Positions 16,818 to 25,777 of a DNA stretch of 64,000 nucleotides are shown here, piece after piece (within the stretch, counting starts at the first letter, position 1; each line of letters starts with the position of its first letter). The translations under genes and the position numbers were made by a program. Below the pieces are notes generated by a model that had not been told where the DNA came from, made no database searches, and saw only the letters and a program-made list of their open reading frames with translations. Source of the stretch: Rhodothermales bacterium (lineage in GTDB: Bacteria > Bacteroidota > Rhodothermia > Rhodothermales > UBA10348); the NCBI GenBank assembly GCA_024711125.1, contig JANJTM010000020.1, positions 35,011 to 99,010 of the forward strand. The letters run 5' to 3'.

Positions 16818-18007
16818 GATCCTCTCCTCCCGATATCGGACGGTCCATTGGCGGAACTCAGGTCCGACAGGCCCGCATAAAGCCGCTCCAACTCCCCCTG
16901 CATGCGCTCCATGGAGAACCGCGCCGCGACCGTCGCCCTCGCACTCATCCCGAGCGCGTTTCTTGCTTGGGCATCGGCCAGGAGCGCCGTGACGTCAGAC
17001 CCGATCTCCGACAGCGCGCCGAAGGGTCGCACGTACCCGTTTTCCATGTGCCGCACGACTTCCCCGATTCCGCCCACAGCCGTGACGACCGGGACCAGGC
17101 CGATCGCCATGGCCTCCAGGAGCGCGATGGGCAGCCCCTCGAATTCCGACGTCATCAGGTAGACGTCCATGGCGGCCAGGAACGGGCGCACGTCCTCGTG
17201 GAGTCCTACCCAATGTACGCGGTCGGCGATACCCAGGACGGCCGCCTCCTGCTCCATTCGCGCACGCTCGGGACCGTCGCCGACCATGAGGAAATGTGCG
17301 TCGGGCCGGTCCATTGCCAGCCGCCGGGCAATCGCGAGCCAGTGGTCGAGTCGTTTCTGCACGCGGAAGACGGCCACCGTTCCGACGACCGGCGCTCCGG
17401 GAGGAATCCCGAGCGATCGCCGACAATCGTCCCCGGAGGCGACACCAGGGGCGAATTGCCGAACGTTGACGCCGTTCAATACGGTATGTACGGGTACTCC
17501 CTCCCCCACGTTGCGGCGGATCGAGGTGGCAACGTCGGCCGAAACGGCCACGACGCCCGCCTGCCATCCCCAGGTCGCCGCGTTCAGTCGCCGGGTGACC
17601 GGGTTGTACCGCTCGTGCAGGTTGTGCTCCGTGTACAGGACAGGTGTTCCGGTGATGCGTCCGGCGATCCTCGCCGCGATCCCGGCTATCGGCAGGTGGG
17701 CATGCACGAGATCGACCTTCCGATCGACGATCAGCCGCGCCAGACGGCGGGACGCCAACAGGATCGCGAGATTGCCCGTTCCACCGAGGCACGTCACCCG
17801 TCCGCCTTCCCGCTCGATGTCGGGGACGACGGCGTTCTTCCACGGCACGAAGTAGGCGTACTCGAATTCGAACCGCGAGCGATCCGCTACCGCCAGGCCC
17901 ATCGGGAGGAGCATCTCGGCACCCCCGCGGCCGAGGCTCTTGATGACGTGGAGTACACGGATAGTCCCTTGCACGATATCGAACCTAGGTCGTCGCTTTC
18001 GATCCAC
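16814..18007 (-). CDS. glycosyltransferase, GT4 type
   Basis: This 397-residue GT-B glycosyltransferase has the acceptor-side opening IRVLHVIKSLGRGGAEML, DLVHAHLPIAG and YTEHNLHERYN. The donor side has VVGTVAVFRVQKRLDHW, FLMVGDGPER and the EFEGLPIALLEAMAIG signature with the E-x7-E pair. The ATG at 18007 overlaps the end of the asparagine-synthase-like gene by 23 bases. A GTG at 17971, after that stop, is an alternative that would remove 12 residues preceding the conserved core. The stop overlaps the next gene as ATGA. Confidence 0.88.
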   Translation of the reverse strand: MDRKRRPRFDIVQGTIRVLHVIKSLGRGGAEMLLPMGLAVADRSRFEFEYAYFVPWKNAVVPDIEREGGRVTCLGGTGNLAILLASRRLARLIVDRKVDLVHAHLPIAGIAARIAGRITGTPVLYTEHNLHERYNPVTRRLNAATWGWQAGVVAVSADVATSIRRNVGEGVPVHTVLNGVNVRQFAPGVASGDDCRRSLGIPPGAPVVGTVAVFRVQKRLDHWLAIARRLAMDRPDAHFLMVGDGPERARMEQEAAVLGIADRVHWVGLHEDVRPFLAAMDVYLMTSEFEGLPIALLEAMAIGLVPVVTAVGGIGEVVRHMENGYVRPFGALSEIGSDVTALLADAQARNALGMSARATVAARFSMERMQGELERLYAGLSDLSSANGPSDIGRRGS

Positions 18008-19292
18008 CCATCGCAGCCCGTCGCAGCTCGCTTACCCTGAACCCCAGTTCGAGCGAAGACAATAGTCGCAACGGACGCGCTGTACTGGCCTCGATTGAAG
18101 ACCGTCCGAGCCACAACTCTTCAATATCCAAATGGTCGACTACACGGCGGGCAGCGAGCCCTCGGACCAGGTCATGCACAAGAGCAGAGTAGTCCGTGTC
18201 ACGCGCCAAAGCTGCGGCATAATCGAACTTCTGCAGGTGCGCGACATGAAAGGACGATCGCAGTCGGGGAATCCGCTTTGCCATTTCCTTTCGCACGCGG
18301 TGCTGGACCCGACTAAGGAATACCACCGGGCGCGGAGCGAATGCTCCAAGACCGAAGTTCGTCTGAAGGGGCAACTTGAATAGTGATGGAAACGCCTCCG
18401 CCACTATCCTTCGGTAAAGAGGGTTTCGGCTCGACCGAAGGTGGAACGGCAGACTGTAGATGAAGCTGAGCCAGACAGGTCGGTCAAAAATCGTCGCCTT
18501 GCGATAAGAGCGCCACGGTATCCGAATCCTGAACGACTCTCGCCCACCCACGTCAAGCTGGTCATCCATGGAGACCGCATCGGGTGACAGGAAGGGTCCG
18601 TCCGGAAGCAGTGACTTTGGATCCCATGTCCGTTCCGACAGAATCATGGGCTTCGTCTCATGATTCCGTTGGACAAAGTAGATCCTGGCTGAATCCCACG
18701 TTCGGCTCGGCGTTCGCGGGAGATGCGATCCGCCACTGTTATCTCCCAGCGTACCCTCCCATACGACTGCATCGCGGGCCACGTCTCGCATCGCCAGGTA
18801 GTTTATGTACCTATCGATGAGATTTGGCACAAACGGCGACTCGAACTCCCGAGTCGCGAATTGAATGACATTGCCCAGATCCCACTTCACGTTGCGTGCG
18901 TCGAAGCTGTGGTGGGGCACACCGGTAATACGCGCAATCTGAATCGGCAGTTCATAGTCGAAGGTACCTGGTATGCCGAATGTGATCGTCGTCAGGTTAC
19001 CCGGTGCCAAGTGCTCGAGAAGTGCTGCGAGTATCGCTCTCGAATCAAACCCGCCCGACAGGGAGACCACATGGTTTGTCGACGGAAATGAATCCAGCGC
19101 ATCCCGGGCTGCCTGGCGCAGACACCTTACGCCTTCATCGATCAGTTGTCGAGTCGTCGCCGTCTGCACCCACGAACCATAAATGGTGGTGTCACAGCCA
19201 CCGAGAACCATCCTCCCGGCTGCTGCAATATCTCCATACACGGCACCATAGAACAGATAGGACTGTATGTCGTGGTACGATAGCTTATACAT
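17985..19292 (-). CDS. asparagine-synthase-like ATP-pyrophosphatase domain protein lacking a glutaminase domain
   Basis: This 435-residue protein has a PP-loop SGGFDS at residues 79-84, the ATP-pyrophosphatase motif of asparagine synthetase B-type enzymes, and LPIQIARITGVPHH following. EGTLGDNSGGSH corresponds to the substrate-binding part. The N-terminal glutaminase domain with its catalytic Cys2 is absent; the first 70 residues show no such fold. Asparagine-synthase-like proteins in polysaccharide loci are thought to amidate sugar acids, and the uronate-type 4-epimerase at 44294 would supply an acid. The DNA looks less GC-rich than both neighbours, suggesting transfer. An ammonia source or partner glutaminase is not visible in the window. 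Confidence 0.75.
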   Translation of the reverse strand: MYKLSYHDIQSYLFYGAVYGDIAAAGRMVLGGCDTTIYGSWVQTATTRQLIDEGVRCLRQAARDALDSFPSTNHVVSLSGGFDSRAILAALLEHLAPGNLTTITFGIPGTFDYELPIQIARITGVPHHSFDARNVKWDLGNVIQFATREFESPFVPNLIDRYINYLAMRDVARDAVVWEGTLGDNSGGSHLPRTPSRTWDSARIYFVQRNHETKPMILSERTWDPKSLLPDGPFLSPDAVSMDDQLDVGGRESFRIRIPWRSYRKATIFDRPVWLSFIYSLPFHLRSSRNPLYRRIVAEAFPSLFKLPLQTNFGLGAFAPRPVVFLSRVQHRVRKEMAKRIPRLRSSFHVAHLQKFDYAAALARDTDYSALVHDLVRGLAARRVVDHLDIEELWLGRSSIEASTARPLRLLSSLELGFRVSELRRAAMGGSKATT

Positions 19293-19304
19293 GGCCGGAA
19301 TATC

Positions 19305-20429
19305 TCATGCTCGTGGCACGCGAGGGAATAGTCCCGCTGCCCTCCTGAAAAGGGTTTCATACCGCTCCACCGCCCGATCGAAATCGTACTCTGCCACCAC
19401 GAGGCGCCTCGCGGCGAGGCCCATGGACCGCCGGAGGTCGGGCTCGGAAAGAAGTCGGTTCAGCGCGGCGACGAATCCATCGGCGTCGCCTGGTGGAGCA
19501 AGCAGGCCCGTCTCCCCGTCCCTGACGATCTCCGGTACCCCACCCACCGCCGTGGCCACGGTCGGCACGCCGCGCGCGCCCGCTTCGAGCACGACACCCG
19601 GCAATCCCTCGGTGAGGCTCGGGAGCACGAGCAGGTCGGCCCCGCCGGCAAGCTCGGCGGCGTCGGAGCGCACACCGAGGAAGACGATCCCGGTGCCCCG
19701 GCAGGCGGATTCGACGGCGGGTCGCTCCGGACCGTCACCGATCAGGACGAGGCGCGCCTCAGGCCGGAGCGCTGTCAGGCGGCCGAATTGTTCGACCAGC
19801 CAGGCGTGGTTCTTTTCGCGGGTGAAACTGCCCACGTGCACCAGGATGTCCGCGTCTTTCGGAAGTCCCGCCACCTCGACGAGGCGTGTGCGGGCCGCCT
19901 CCGGATCGAGCGAAACGGGAACGGATGCCGACTGCGGAATCACTTCGATGCGCTCCGACGGATAGCCGTAGGTCGCCGCGAAATCCGATGCGGAAGCCCG
20001 GCTGACCGATGCGACGAGGTCCACACGCCGGGCGATGAAGGTCTGGAATGCCCGGTGCAGGCCCGGTCGGACCCAGTCGCTCGCCAACCCGATGTTCCGG
20101 TAGACGATCGGCCACGAGCCATGACCTGCCAGCCGGGCCGCCACCGAGTACTTCATGGTGTCGGATCCGTTGGCCTGCACGAGGTCCGGACCGAAGTCGG
20201 CCATCAGACGGGACAGGGATCGAACGGATCTTGGGTCGAGCGGACCCCGGGGCACATGCCCGAGATCGGCCGCGCCGGCCCGTTGCGGCCGGAGCGCATC
20301 GTGGACCGCCGGCAACAGGCCGACCAGCAGCACCTCGTGCCCGCGTGCGGCCAGTGCGTCGCAAAGTTCGACCGCGAACACCTCGGCGCCGCGGAACTGG
20401 CGACGTTTGACGAGCTGCAGGATTCTCAC
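19305..20429 (-). CDS. glycosyltransferase, GT4 type
   Basis: This 374-residue GT-B enzyme opens with MRILQLVKRRQFRGAEVFA. DLVQANGSDTMKYSVAARL lies in the acceptor domain, and the donor domain has ILVHVGSFTREKNHAWLV, LVLIGDGPERP and SLTEGLPGVVLEAGARG, the E-x7-E signature. GC content returns to the high level of the locus immediately after the asparagine-synthase-like gene, only 12 bases away. Its ATG overlaps the stop of the next upstream glycosyltransferase by 4 bases. Acceptor and sugar are unknown. Confidence 0.88.
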   Translation of the reverse strand: MRILQLVKRRQFRGAEVFAVELCDALAARGHEVLLVGLLPAVHDALRPQRAGAADLGHVPRGPLDPRSVRSLSRLMADFGPDLVQANGSDTMKYSVAARLAGHGSWPIVYRNIGLASDWVRPGLHRAFQTFIARRVDLVASVSRASASDFAATYGYPSERIEVIPQSASVPVSLDPEAARTRLVEVAGLPKDADILVHVGSFTREKNHAWLVEQFGRLTALRPEARLVLIGDGPERPAVESACRGTGIVFLGVRSDAAELAGGADLLVLPSLTEGLPGVVLEAGARGVPTVATAVGGVPEIVRDGETGLLAPPGDADGFVAALNRLLSEPDLRRSMGLAARRLVVAEYDFDRAVERYETLFRRAAGLFPRVPRA

Positions 20430-21583
20430 GCGGCGCTCCCGCGATCCAGTTCCGCGTAGAACTCCCCGAAGCGGCGGGCCATCACGCGGACGTCCAGTTC
20501 CTCGGTCGCACGCACCCTCGCCGCGGCGGACAATCGCGACCTTTCTGCGCGATCTCCGACCAGGTCCAGCAGCGCGGTTGCCAGTGCGTCCGGTTCGTCG
20601 GTGTCCACCAGCACTCCGGCTGGACCGATCACGTCCCGGACGCCCCCGACGGCGGTGGAAACGACAGGAAGACCGTACGCCATGGCCTCGGCGATCGCGA
20701 GTCCGAAACCCTCGTACCTCGACGTGGAAAGAAAGAGATCAGCCGACCGGTAGACGGCCGCCAGCTCGTCCACGAAGCCCGGGACGTGGATCCGGTCCCC
20801 TACGCCCGCAGAGCGAATCGCCCCCCTTACGGCTTCGAGTTGCTCTCCGGACCCGGCCAGCACGAACTCGAGATCGTCCCGTCGCCCGAGGCATCGCCGT
20901 GCGACTTCGACGAACAGGAGCGGCCTCTTCTCGGCGACGATTCGCGCGACGTAGACAACGACCGTCCGGTCCGATCGCAGCCCGAGCGACTCCCGGGCGG
21001 CCCGCCGGTCCAATTCCGATGGCGCTCCCACCGGCAATTCGACGCCGAGGGGAACGAGCGCCACGGACTGCTCCGGAAGGCCCAGGGCTGCGGCCGAATC
21101 CCGACGCACCGCCGTTGAGTGCACCAGCGGACAGAATCCGCGCGCACGAACCAGCCATCGCTCGAGCCTCCGGTTCGCCGTCGACATGCGCCCGCTTTGC
21201 GGCGCGTCGTGGACCTCGAGTACGGCGCGGCGCCAACCGCCGGTGATCGCCGCCACCAGGCCAAGGAAGGCCGTTCCGCCGTGCACATGCAGGATATCGG
21301 GGCGCAGCATGCGGGCGAGCCGCGCGATGCGGAACATGGCCCGACCCAGCAGGATCCGGTTCCTGGCACCGGACAGCCCGAGGGGGTGATAGGTCACGCC
21401 CGGGCCCAGGTCGTCGATACCGTCCTCGTCCGAGATCGGACGGACGGTGCAGACGTGCAGATCGAGCGTCCCGCGGTCCGCGTGCCGCAGCAGCCCGCGC
21501 ATGACGACGGGAACGCCGCCGCCGCGCGTCAGGCGCCACACGACGAAGAGGACCCGCGTTCGGCGTGGGGGCACGACTCTCAA
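20426..21583 (-). CDS. glycosyltransferase, GT4 type
   Basis: This 385-residue GT-B enzyme begins RTRVLFVVWRLTRGGGVPVVM, where the glycine-rich turn follows the first strand. LRPDILHVHGGTAFLG, VVVYVARIVAEKRPLLFVEV and RYEGFGLAIAEAMAYG (E-x7-E) complete the family pattern. It is one of three adjacent GT-B genes (19305-22650) that overlap by a few bases and must be translated together, so the repeat unit probably contains consecutive sugars added by them. No signal peptide or membrane span is present. Confidence 0.88.
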   Translation of the reverse strand: MRVVPPRRTRVLFVVWRLTRGGGVPVVMRGLLRHADRGTLDLHVCTVRPISDEDGIDDLGPGVTYHPLGLSGARNRILLGRAMFRIARLARMLRPDILHVHGGTAFLGLVAAITGGWRRAVLEVHDAPQSGRMSTANRRLERWLVRARGFCPLVHSTAVRRDSAAALGLPEQSVALVPLGVELPVGAPSELDRRAARESLGLRSDRTVVVYVARIVAEKRPLLFVEVARRCLGRRDDLEFVLAGSGEQLEAVRGAIRSAGVGDRIHVPGFVDELAAVYRSADLFLSTSRYEGFGLAIAEAMAYGLPVVSTAVGGVRDVIGPAGVLVDTDEPDALATALLDLVGDRAERSRLSAAARVRATEELDVRVMARRFGEFYAELDRGSAA

Positions 21584-22650
21584 CCGATGACCTCCGACCG
21601 GCCCGCGATCAGGTCCGAGAAGAACCTCACGTGACGGTCGGCCAGGTCGTTCCAGCGCATCGTCGCCTCGGCGAACTCCCTGTTGCGCTCACCGTGCCCG
21701 GCACGCGCGAGATCGGCGCCCGCTTCGAGGGCGCGCGCGAACGCGCCGGGAATCGCCGGATCGTAGCGGGGGTTGCCGGTTTCGGCCAGGATCTCGCCGA
21801 TCACGCCGAGATCGGGACCCACGACCACTCGTCCGAAGGTGAAGCCGAGCGCCACGTTGCCCGAGTTGAGCGCGCTGCGGCGGGGAATCACCACGACGTC
21901 CGAGGCATTCACGAACCGCTGCACGTCCGCGTCGTCGACGAACCGCTCGTCCAGCCGGATCCGGGGCGCGAGACGCAGCGGGATCCGGATCCTGTACCGG
22001 TTCCAGTCGGTCCGGCCCCGGAACGGGAGGCGGGAGGCGATCACCAGTCGCTTCGTCGGAATCCGGGCCGCGCGGAACGCCTCCGTCAGGAGCGTCAGTT
22101 CCTCTTCTGCGCGCAGGCGCCCGAAGCAGAGGAACACCCGATCGTCGGGCCCCAGACCCAGCCACCGGCGGGCTTCCTCCCGCGAAATCTCGTTCGGAAG
22201 GCAGGAATAGTCTCCGTGCGGGATGACCGCGTGGGCGCACCGTGCCACCAGGTCCGGGAAGCGCCGGCTGACGGCGTCCCTCGAAGCGTTTCCGAGGTGA
22301 ATCATGCCGTCGGCGCGCGAATAGACTACACCGTACAGGCGACGGTACCGCTCCGTATCCCGGTAGTGCGGGTATTCGTTGTGCACCGTGACGACGATCG
22401 CGGCCGTCCGGGCCAGGTCGCGCAGCGCTCGGTCGAGCGCCTCGATAGCCCCGTCGTTCGGCTCCCGCCAGCGGGTCAGCGCTTCCGGCCAGTGAAGGTG
22501 CACGACGTCAGCCGCGGCGGCCTCCGGAGCGTCGAGCCGGGTCCCAGTCGTCACCGCGTGAACGGCCGGATGGGACCTCAGCGATGCGAGGAGCTGGCTT
22601 CCGAACGCATTGCCGAGATCGGCAACGTCGATGCCGAGGTGGACGCGCAT
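21580..22650 (-). CDS. GT-B fold glycosyltransferase, divergent (GT4-like)
   Basis: This 356-residue protein starts MRVHLGIDVADLGNAFGSQL. VVHLHWPEALTRW and VVTVHNEYPHYRDTERY are typical of a subgroup of GT4-like enzymes. The donor domain has RVFLCFGRLRAEEELTLL, but the usual E-x7-E box is replaced by SALNSGNVALGFTFGRVV, as in GumH-distant relatives, so donor specificity may be unusual. An ATG at 22677 would add nine residues and overlap the upstream stop by 14 bases; the ATG at 22650 is preferred because it begins at the conserved strand. It overlaps the next gene by 4 bases. Confidence 0.78.
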   Translation of the reverse strand: MRVHLGIDVADLGNAFGSQLLASLRSHPAVHAVTTGTRLDAPEAAAADVVHLHWPEALTRWREPNDGAIEALDRALRDLARTAAIVVTVHNEYPHYRDTERYRRLYGVVYSRADGMIHLGNASRDAVSRRFPDLVARCAHAVIPHGDYSCLPNEISREEARRWLGLGPDDRVFLCFGRLRAEEELTLLTEAFRAARIPTKRLVIASRLPFRGRTDWNRYRIRIPLRLAPRIRLDERFVDDADVQRFVNASDVVVIPRRSALNSGNVALGFTFGRVVVGPDLGVIGEILAETGNPRYDPAIPGAFARALEAGADLARAGHGERNREFAEATMRWNDLADRHVRFFSDLIAGRSEVIG

Positions 22651-22663
22651 CACGCGGTTCGGA

Positions 22664-23815
22664 TCAGGCCCCCACATCGAGGGGAACCGTCGAGCGAAGC
22701 ACGTCGAGGAGCCGGTCGCCGGTCACCTGCCAGGTATGCCGTTCCTGCAGCAGCCGGTGTCCCTCCCGGCCCAGGGTCACGCGCAGGTGGGCGTCCGAAG
22801 CGAGCGTTGACATGGCGTCGGCCAGCGCCGCGACGTCGCCCGGCGGGTACAGGAGACCCGTACCGCCGTGGCGGACGATGTCGGAAATCTGGCCCTGGTC
22901 CGGCGCCACGATGGGAAGACCGGCGGCCATGTACTCGTAGACTTTCAGCGGGGAGAAATAGAAGGGCCGTAGGGCCGGGTACGGCGCGACGGCGATGTCC
23001 GAATCCAGGAGCACCTCGATCACGCGTTCGTGAGGGAGGTTGCCCAGCAGCTCGATCCGCCCTCCGGCCTCGACCGACGAGGCGATGCGCTCGATGCGCG
23101 GCCGATCCGGCCCGTCCCCGACGAGCACGAGACGCAGGTTCTGCCGGACGTCCATGCGTACGAATGCGTCGAGCAACTGGTCCACGCCGTGCCAAGGATG
23201 GAATCCGCCCACGAACACGACCCTGACCGGTTCTCCCTCACGTCGGTCCCTCCACGGCAGGGGATTCGCTCCGTTCGGAATCGTAACCACCCGCCCGGCA
23301 TCGACGCCGGAGTCCCGCAGGATCGCGGCCAGCTCATCGGAGACACAGACGATGCGGTCGGCCCTCAACCACGCCGCGCGTTCGCCGGACCGAAGAAACC
23401 ACGGAGGCGAAACCCCGGCAAGCCGCTTTTCGAGGAAGACGGGGGCATTGACCTCGAGCACCAGCGGGCGGCGCAGCGCGCGGGCGATGAGACCGGGCGC
23501 CCAGTCATACGCCGCGTGCCGGGCCAGTACTACGTCGGGAGGTGCATTTCGGCAGAAGGACGCGGCCCGCTTTGCCAACCGAACGCTGCGCCAGAGTCCG
23601 GCCGCAGCCTTCAACGGTTCCGAAGGCAGCACCCGGTGGAGCCCCGAGCGGACCGCCGCCTGACCGGGATCACGGCCGGAGGTCGCCGACCCCGGCTCCG
23701 GGAATACCCGGACCTCCACGCCGCGCGCACGCAGCGCCTCGACCACGGCGTGGCCGTGCACGGCCGGGCCTGCCCCGTGTCGCTCGAACGCCCGGTTGAA
23801 GTACAGGACCTTCAT
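22664..23815 (-). CDS. glycosyltransferase, GT4 type
   Basis: This 383-residue GT-B protein begins MKVLYFNRAFERHGAGPAVHG. DVVLARHAAYDWAPGL and LVLEVNAPVFLEKR lie in the first domain. IVCVSDELAAILRDSGV is the hinge segment often seen in GT4 enzymes, followed by VVFVGGFHPWHGVDQLL and PYPALRPFYFSPLKVYEYMAAGLP, a variant donor site with the last conserved glutamate in KVYEY. The frame is open to 24121 in antisense to the FkbM gene, so the ATG at 23815 is chosen. The next upstream gene ends 34 bases away. Confidence 0.86.
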   Translation of the reverse strand: MKVLYFNRAFERHGAGPAVHGHAVVEALRARGVEVRVFPEPGSATSGRDPGQAAVRSGLHRVLPSEPLKAAAGLWRSVRLAKRAASFCRNAPPDVVLARHAAYDWAPGLIARALRRPLVLEVNAPVFLEKRLAGVSPPWFLRSGERAAWLRADRIVCVSDELAAILRDSGVDAGRVVTIPNGANPLPWRDRREGEPVRVVFVGGFHPWHGVDQLLDAFVRMDVRQNLRLVLVGDGPDRPRIERIASSVEAGGRIELLGNLPHERVIEVLLDSDIAVAPYPALRPFYFSPLKVYEYMAAGLPIVAPDQGQISDIVRHGGTGLLYPPGDVAALADAMSTLASDAHLRVTLGREGHRLLQERHTWQVTGDRLLDVLRSTVPLDVGA

Positions 23816-23849
23816 TCTCCGCGTCGGTGACGATTTTCGGGTCGGCAGC

Positions 23850-24755
23850 TCAGGCGATTCCGAACCTGTCGTGCCAGCGGGGCGGAACGGCGACGATCGT
23901 CCGGTACGTCCCCGGCGGCACCGTGGGCGCATGGACCAGGTCGTACGCATATCCTGCACCGGGCAGCCAGCTGGCCGCGGCGTACAGTCGCTGCATCCAT
24001 CGGGGCCATGATTTCGGCCGCGGCTCGTACCAGCAGAAACGGTAGCCGTGGGATGCAAGGAGCGAGAGCACTTCCGATTCGCCGCGACCGTCGAAATCGG
24101 ACCGGTTCTGCTCCAGGGCAATCACCGGCTGGGTCTTCGAGAGCAGTTCGGGACAACCGGCGAGCACTTCCTTCTCGAATCCCTCCACGTCGAGCTTGAC
24201 GAACGTAACCGCCCCCAGGTCGGCGCCCACGACGTCGTCGAGGCGCTCGATCCGCACCTCGTGCGACAGTGCCCGGTCCACCGGCGACGCCCGCAAGGCC
24301 GACGATCCCATGTTGAGCGGGCTGCTGACGAGGAACGCGGAACCCGGATGCCGGCCGAGTCCCACGCGCCGGGCCGTCACGTTCTCGATCCCTTCCACGT
24401 TCATTTCCAGCAGGCGGAACGTCGTCGGGTTCGGTTCGAACGCGAGTACCCGGCGAAATCGCGTCGAGAACCAGAGCGAGTGGTTGCCGATGTTGGCGCC
24501 CACGTCGAGCGCTATGCCGCCTGAGATGTCGTCGAGGACCGGCGAGAGCGCGTCGAAGAGCAGCTCGAGGCCGAGGCGGTCGTACCACCCGAACACCGCC
24601 ACCGCATTGCCGATATGCTCGGCGGCGAACACCACCCGGGGACGCGGTTCGAACTTCGAGTGCCGCTTCGCCAGCGCGTCGAGGCGCAGCGCAAGCCGGC
24701 GGTCCAGCCACCAGGCGGCGCCGAGCCTTTTCTTCACCGAACCGATCCTTCGCAT
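23850..24755 (-). CDS. FkbM-family SAM-dependent methyltransferase, copy 2
   Basis: This 301-residue methyltransferase has IALDVGANIGNHSLWF near residues 82-97, AFEPNPTTFRLLEMNV after strand 2 and TFVKLDVEGFEKEVLAG near 175, the classic FkbM set. About 70 residues precede the SAM domain and contain FEPRPRVVFAAEHIG. The C-terminal LYAAASWLPGAGYAYDLV is hydrophobic but too short and polar for a sure membrane span. The ATG at 24755 follows AGAGGA and comes one base after the upstream stop, so it is preferred to the ATG at 24791. O-methylation of a sugar is the expected role. Confidence 0.85.
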   Translation of the reverse strand: MRRIGSVKKRLGAAWWLDRRLALRLDALAKRHSKFEPRPRVVFAAEHIGNAVAVFGWYDRLGLELLFDALSPVLDDISGGIALDVGANIGNHSLWFSTRFRRVLAFEPNPTTFRLLEMNVEGIENVTARRVGLGRHPGSAFLVSSPLNMGSSALRASPVDRALSHEVRIERLDDVVGADLGAVTFVKLDVEGFEKEVLAGCPELLSKTQPVIALEQNRSDFDGRGESEVLSLLASHGYRFCWYEPRPKSWPRWMQRLYAAASWLPGAGYAYDLVHAPTVPPGTYRTIVAVPPRWHDRFGIA

Positions 24756-24756
24756 G

Positions 24757-25761
24757 TCAATCCTCTCCCGTGACGGTAGGTCCGTCTCCACCCGGCCGAT
24801 CGTCCGGGTTCGGCGGAGTGAAACCGGGGGCCGCCACTTCTCCGCGCACCGTTCGAAGGGCGAAAAGCAGGCGGAGCAGCGAATCCGCCAACGTTCCCCC
24901 GCCTGCGAACCCGAGAAAGGTGTCGTCGCAGATCTGCAGCCACGCCGCCCGGACTATCTCCGGAGGGCATTCCGTACGGAGGAGCGAACCGAGAAACCAG
25001 CACGCGTCGAACAGCCAGTGCCCCGAACGCACGAAATCGAAATCGACGACCACGAGCGAACGGTCCGGCCGCACGATCACGTTCCACGTGCCCAGGTCCT
25101 CGACCGCGAGCGTTCGTGGGATCCGGGTGCGGACCGCCGTTTCCACCAAGGCGTCCCACGCCGGCTCGATCGCGCCCCAACCCCGCTCGACGGACCGGAG
25201 GAGGGACCACTGCTTCCGGTACGGGAGTTCCCGCGGCGGCCGAAGCATCTTCTGGAGGATGCGGGTCGCGATCTCCTCCACCTCGCGCGGCGTGAGGGGG
25301 ACCTTCTCGTCGGCCGGGCCGGATGCCGCCCGCAGGTGCTCGAAGAAGGTCCGGAAATCGAGACGCTCGAAATCCGCGGCCCGTGCCGCCCCCAGGGGCG
25401 TCCCGGCGACGTATTCCTCGACGGTGTGATTGCTTCCGACGGCGAGGATGCGCGGAAAAAGCCCGATCTCGAGCGCCTGTGCAAACCGGACGGCCTCGGT
25501 GAACGCCGCGGCCTTCCGCCGCGAACCGGAAGCCGACACGACCTTGGCCACGCAGGGTCCGAAATCCGGATGGGAACATCGGAACACCGCCTTTGCGGCC
25601 GCGGGCCTCACGTGAAGGAGCGCCACTTCCGACAGCTTGTTCGTTGCGAGGCAGGCACGTGCCTCGTCCAGCAGCGCAGCGACCGATGTCCCGCGGCCTG
25701 CGAACACCCTGCGGCGCAACCTCGCCTGGAGCCCGTTCAGCACCACCTCCTTCGGGTTCAT
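24757..25761 (-). CDS. aminoglycoside-phosphotransferase-like kinase domain protein
   Basis: This 334-residue protein seems to have a kinase-like fold of the APH/choline-kinase group. GPCVAKVVSASGSRRKAAAF could hold the ATP-binding lysine, LAVEDLGTWNVIVRPDRS near residue 218 sits where the catalytic loop H-x-D-x4-N should be (here E-D-L-G-T-W-N), and LVVVDFDFVRSGHWLFD gives the metal-binding DFD. The catalytic histidine is replaced, yet Asp and Asn are kept, so activity is plausible. It may phosphorylate a sugar, a lipid or another small molecule of the pathway. It lies between a GT2 gene and an FkbM methyltransferase. Confidence 0.65.
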   Translation of the reverse strand: MNPKEVVLNGLQARLRRRVFAGRGTSVAALLDEARACLATNKLSEVALLHVRPAAAKAVFRCSHPDFGPCVAKVVSASGSRRKAAAFTEAVRFAQALEIGLFPRILAVGSNHTVEEYVAGTPLGAARAADFERLDFRTFFEHLRAASGPADEKVPLTPREVEEIATRILQKMLRPPRELPYRKQWSLLRSVERGWGAIEPAWDALVETAVRTRIPRTLAVEDLGTWNVIVRPDRSLVVVDFDFVRSGHWLFDACWFLGSLLRTECPPEIVRAAWLQICDDTFLGFAGGGTLADSLLRLLFALRTVRGEVAAPGFTPPNPDDRPGGDGPTVTGED

Positions 25762-25777
25762 GACGTTCGCGCGGGCT

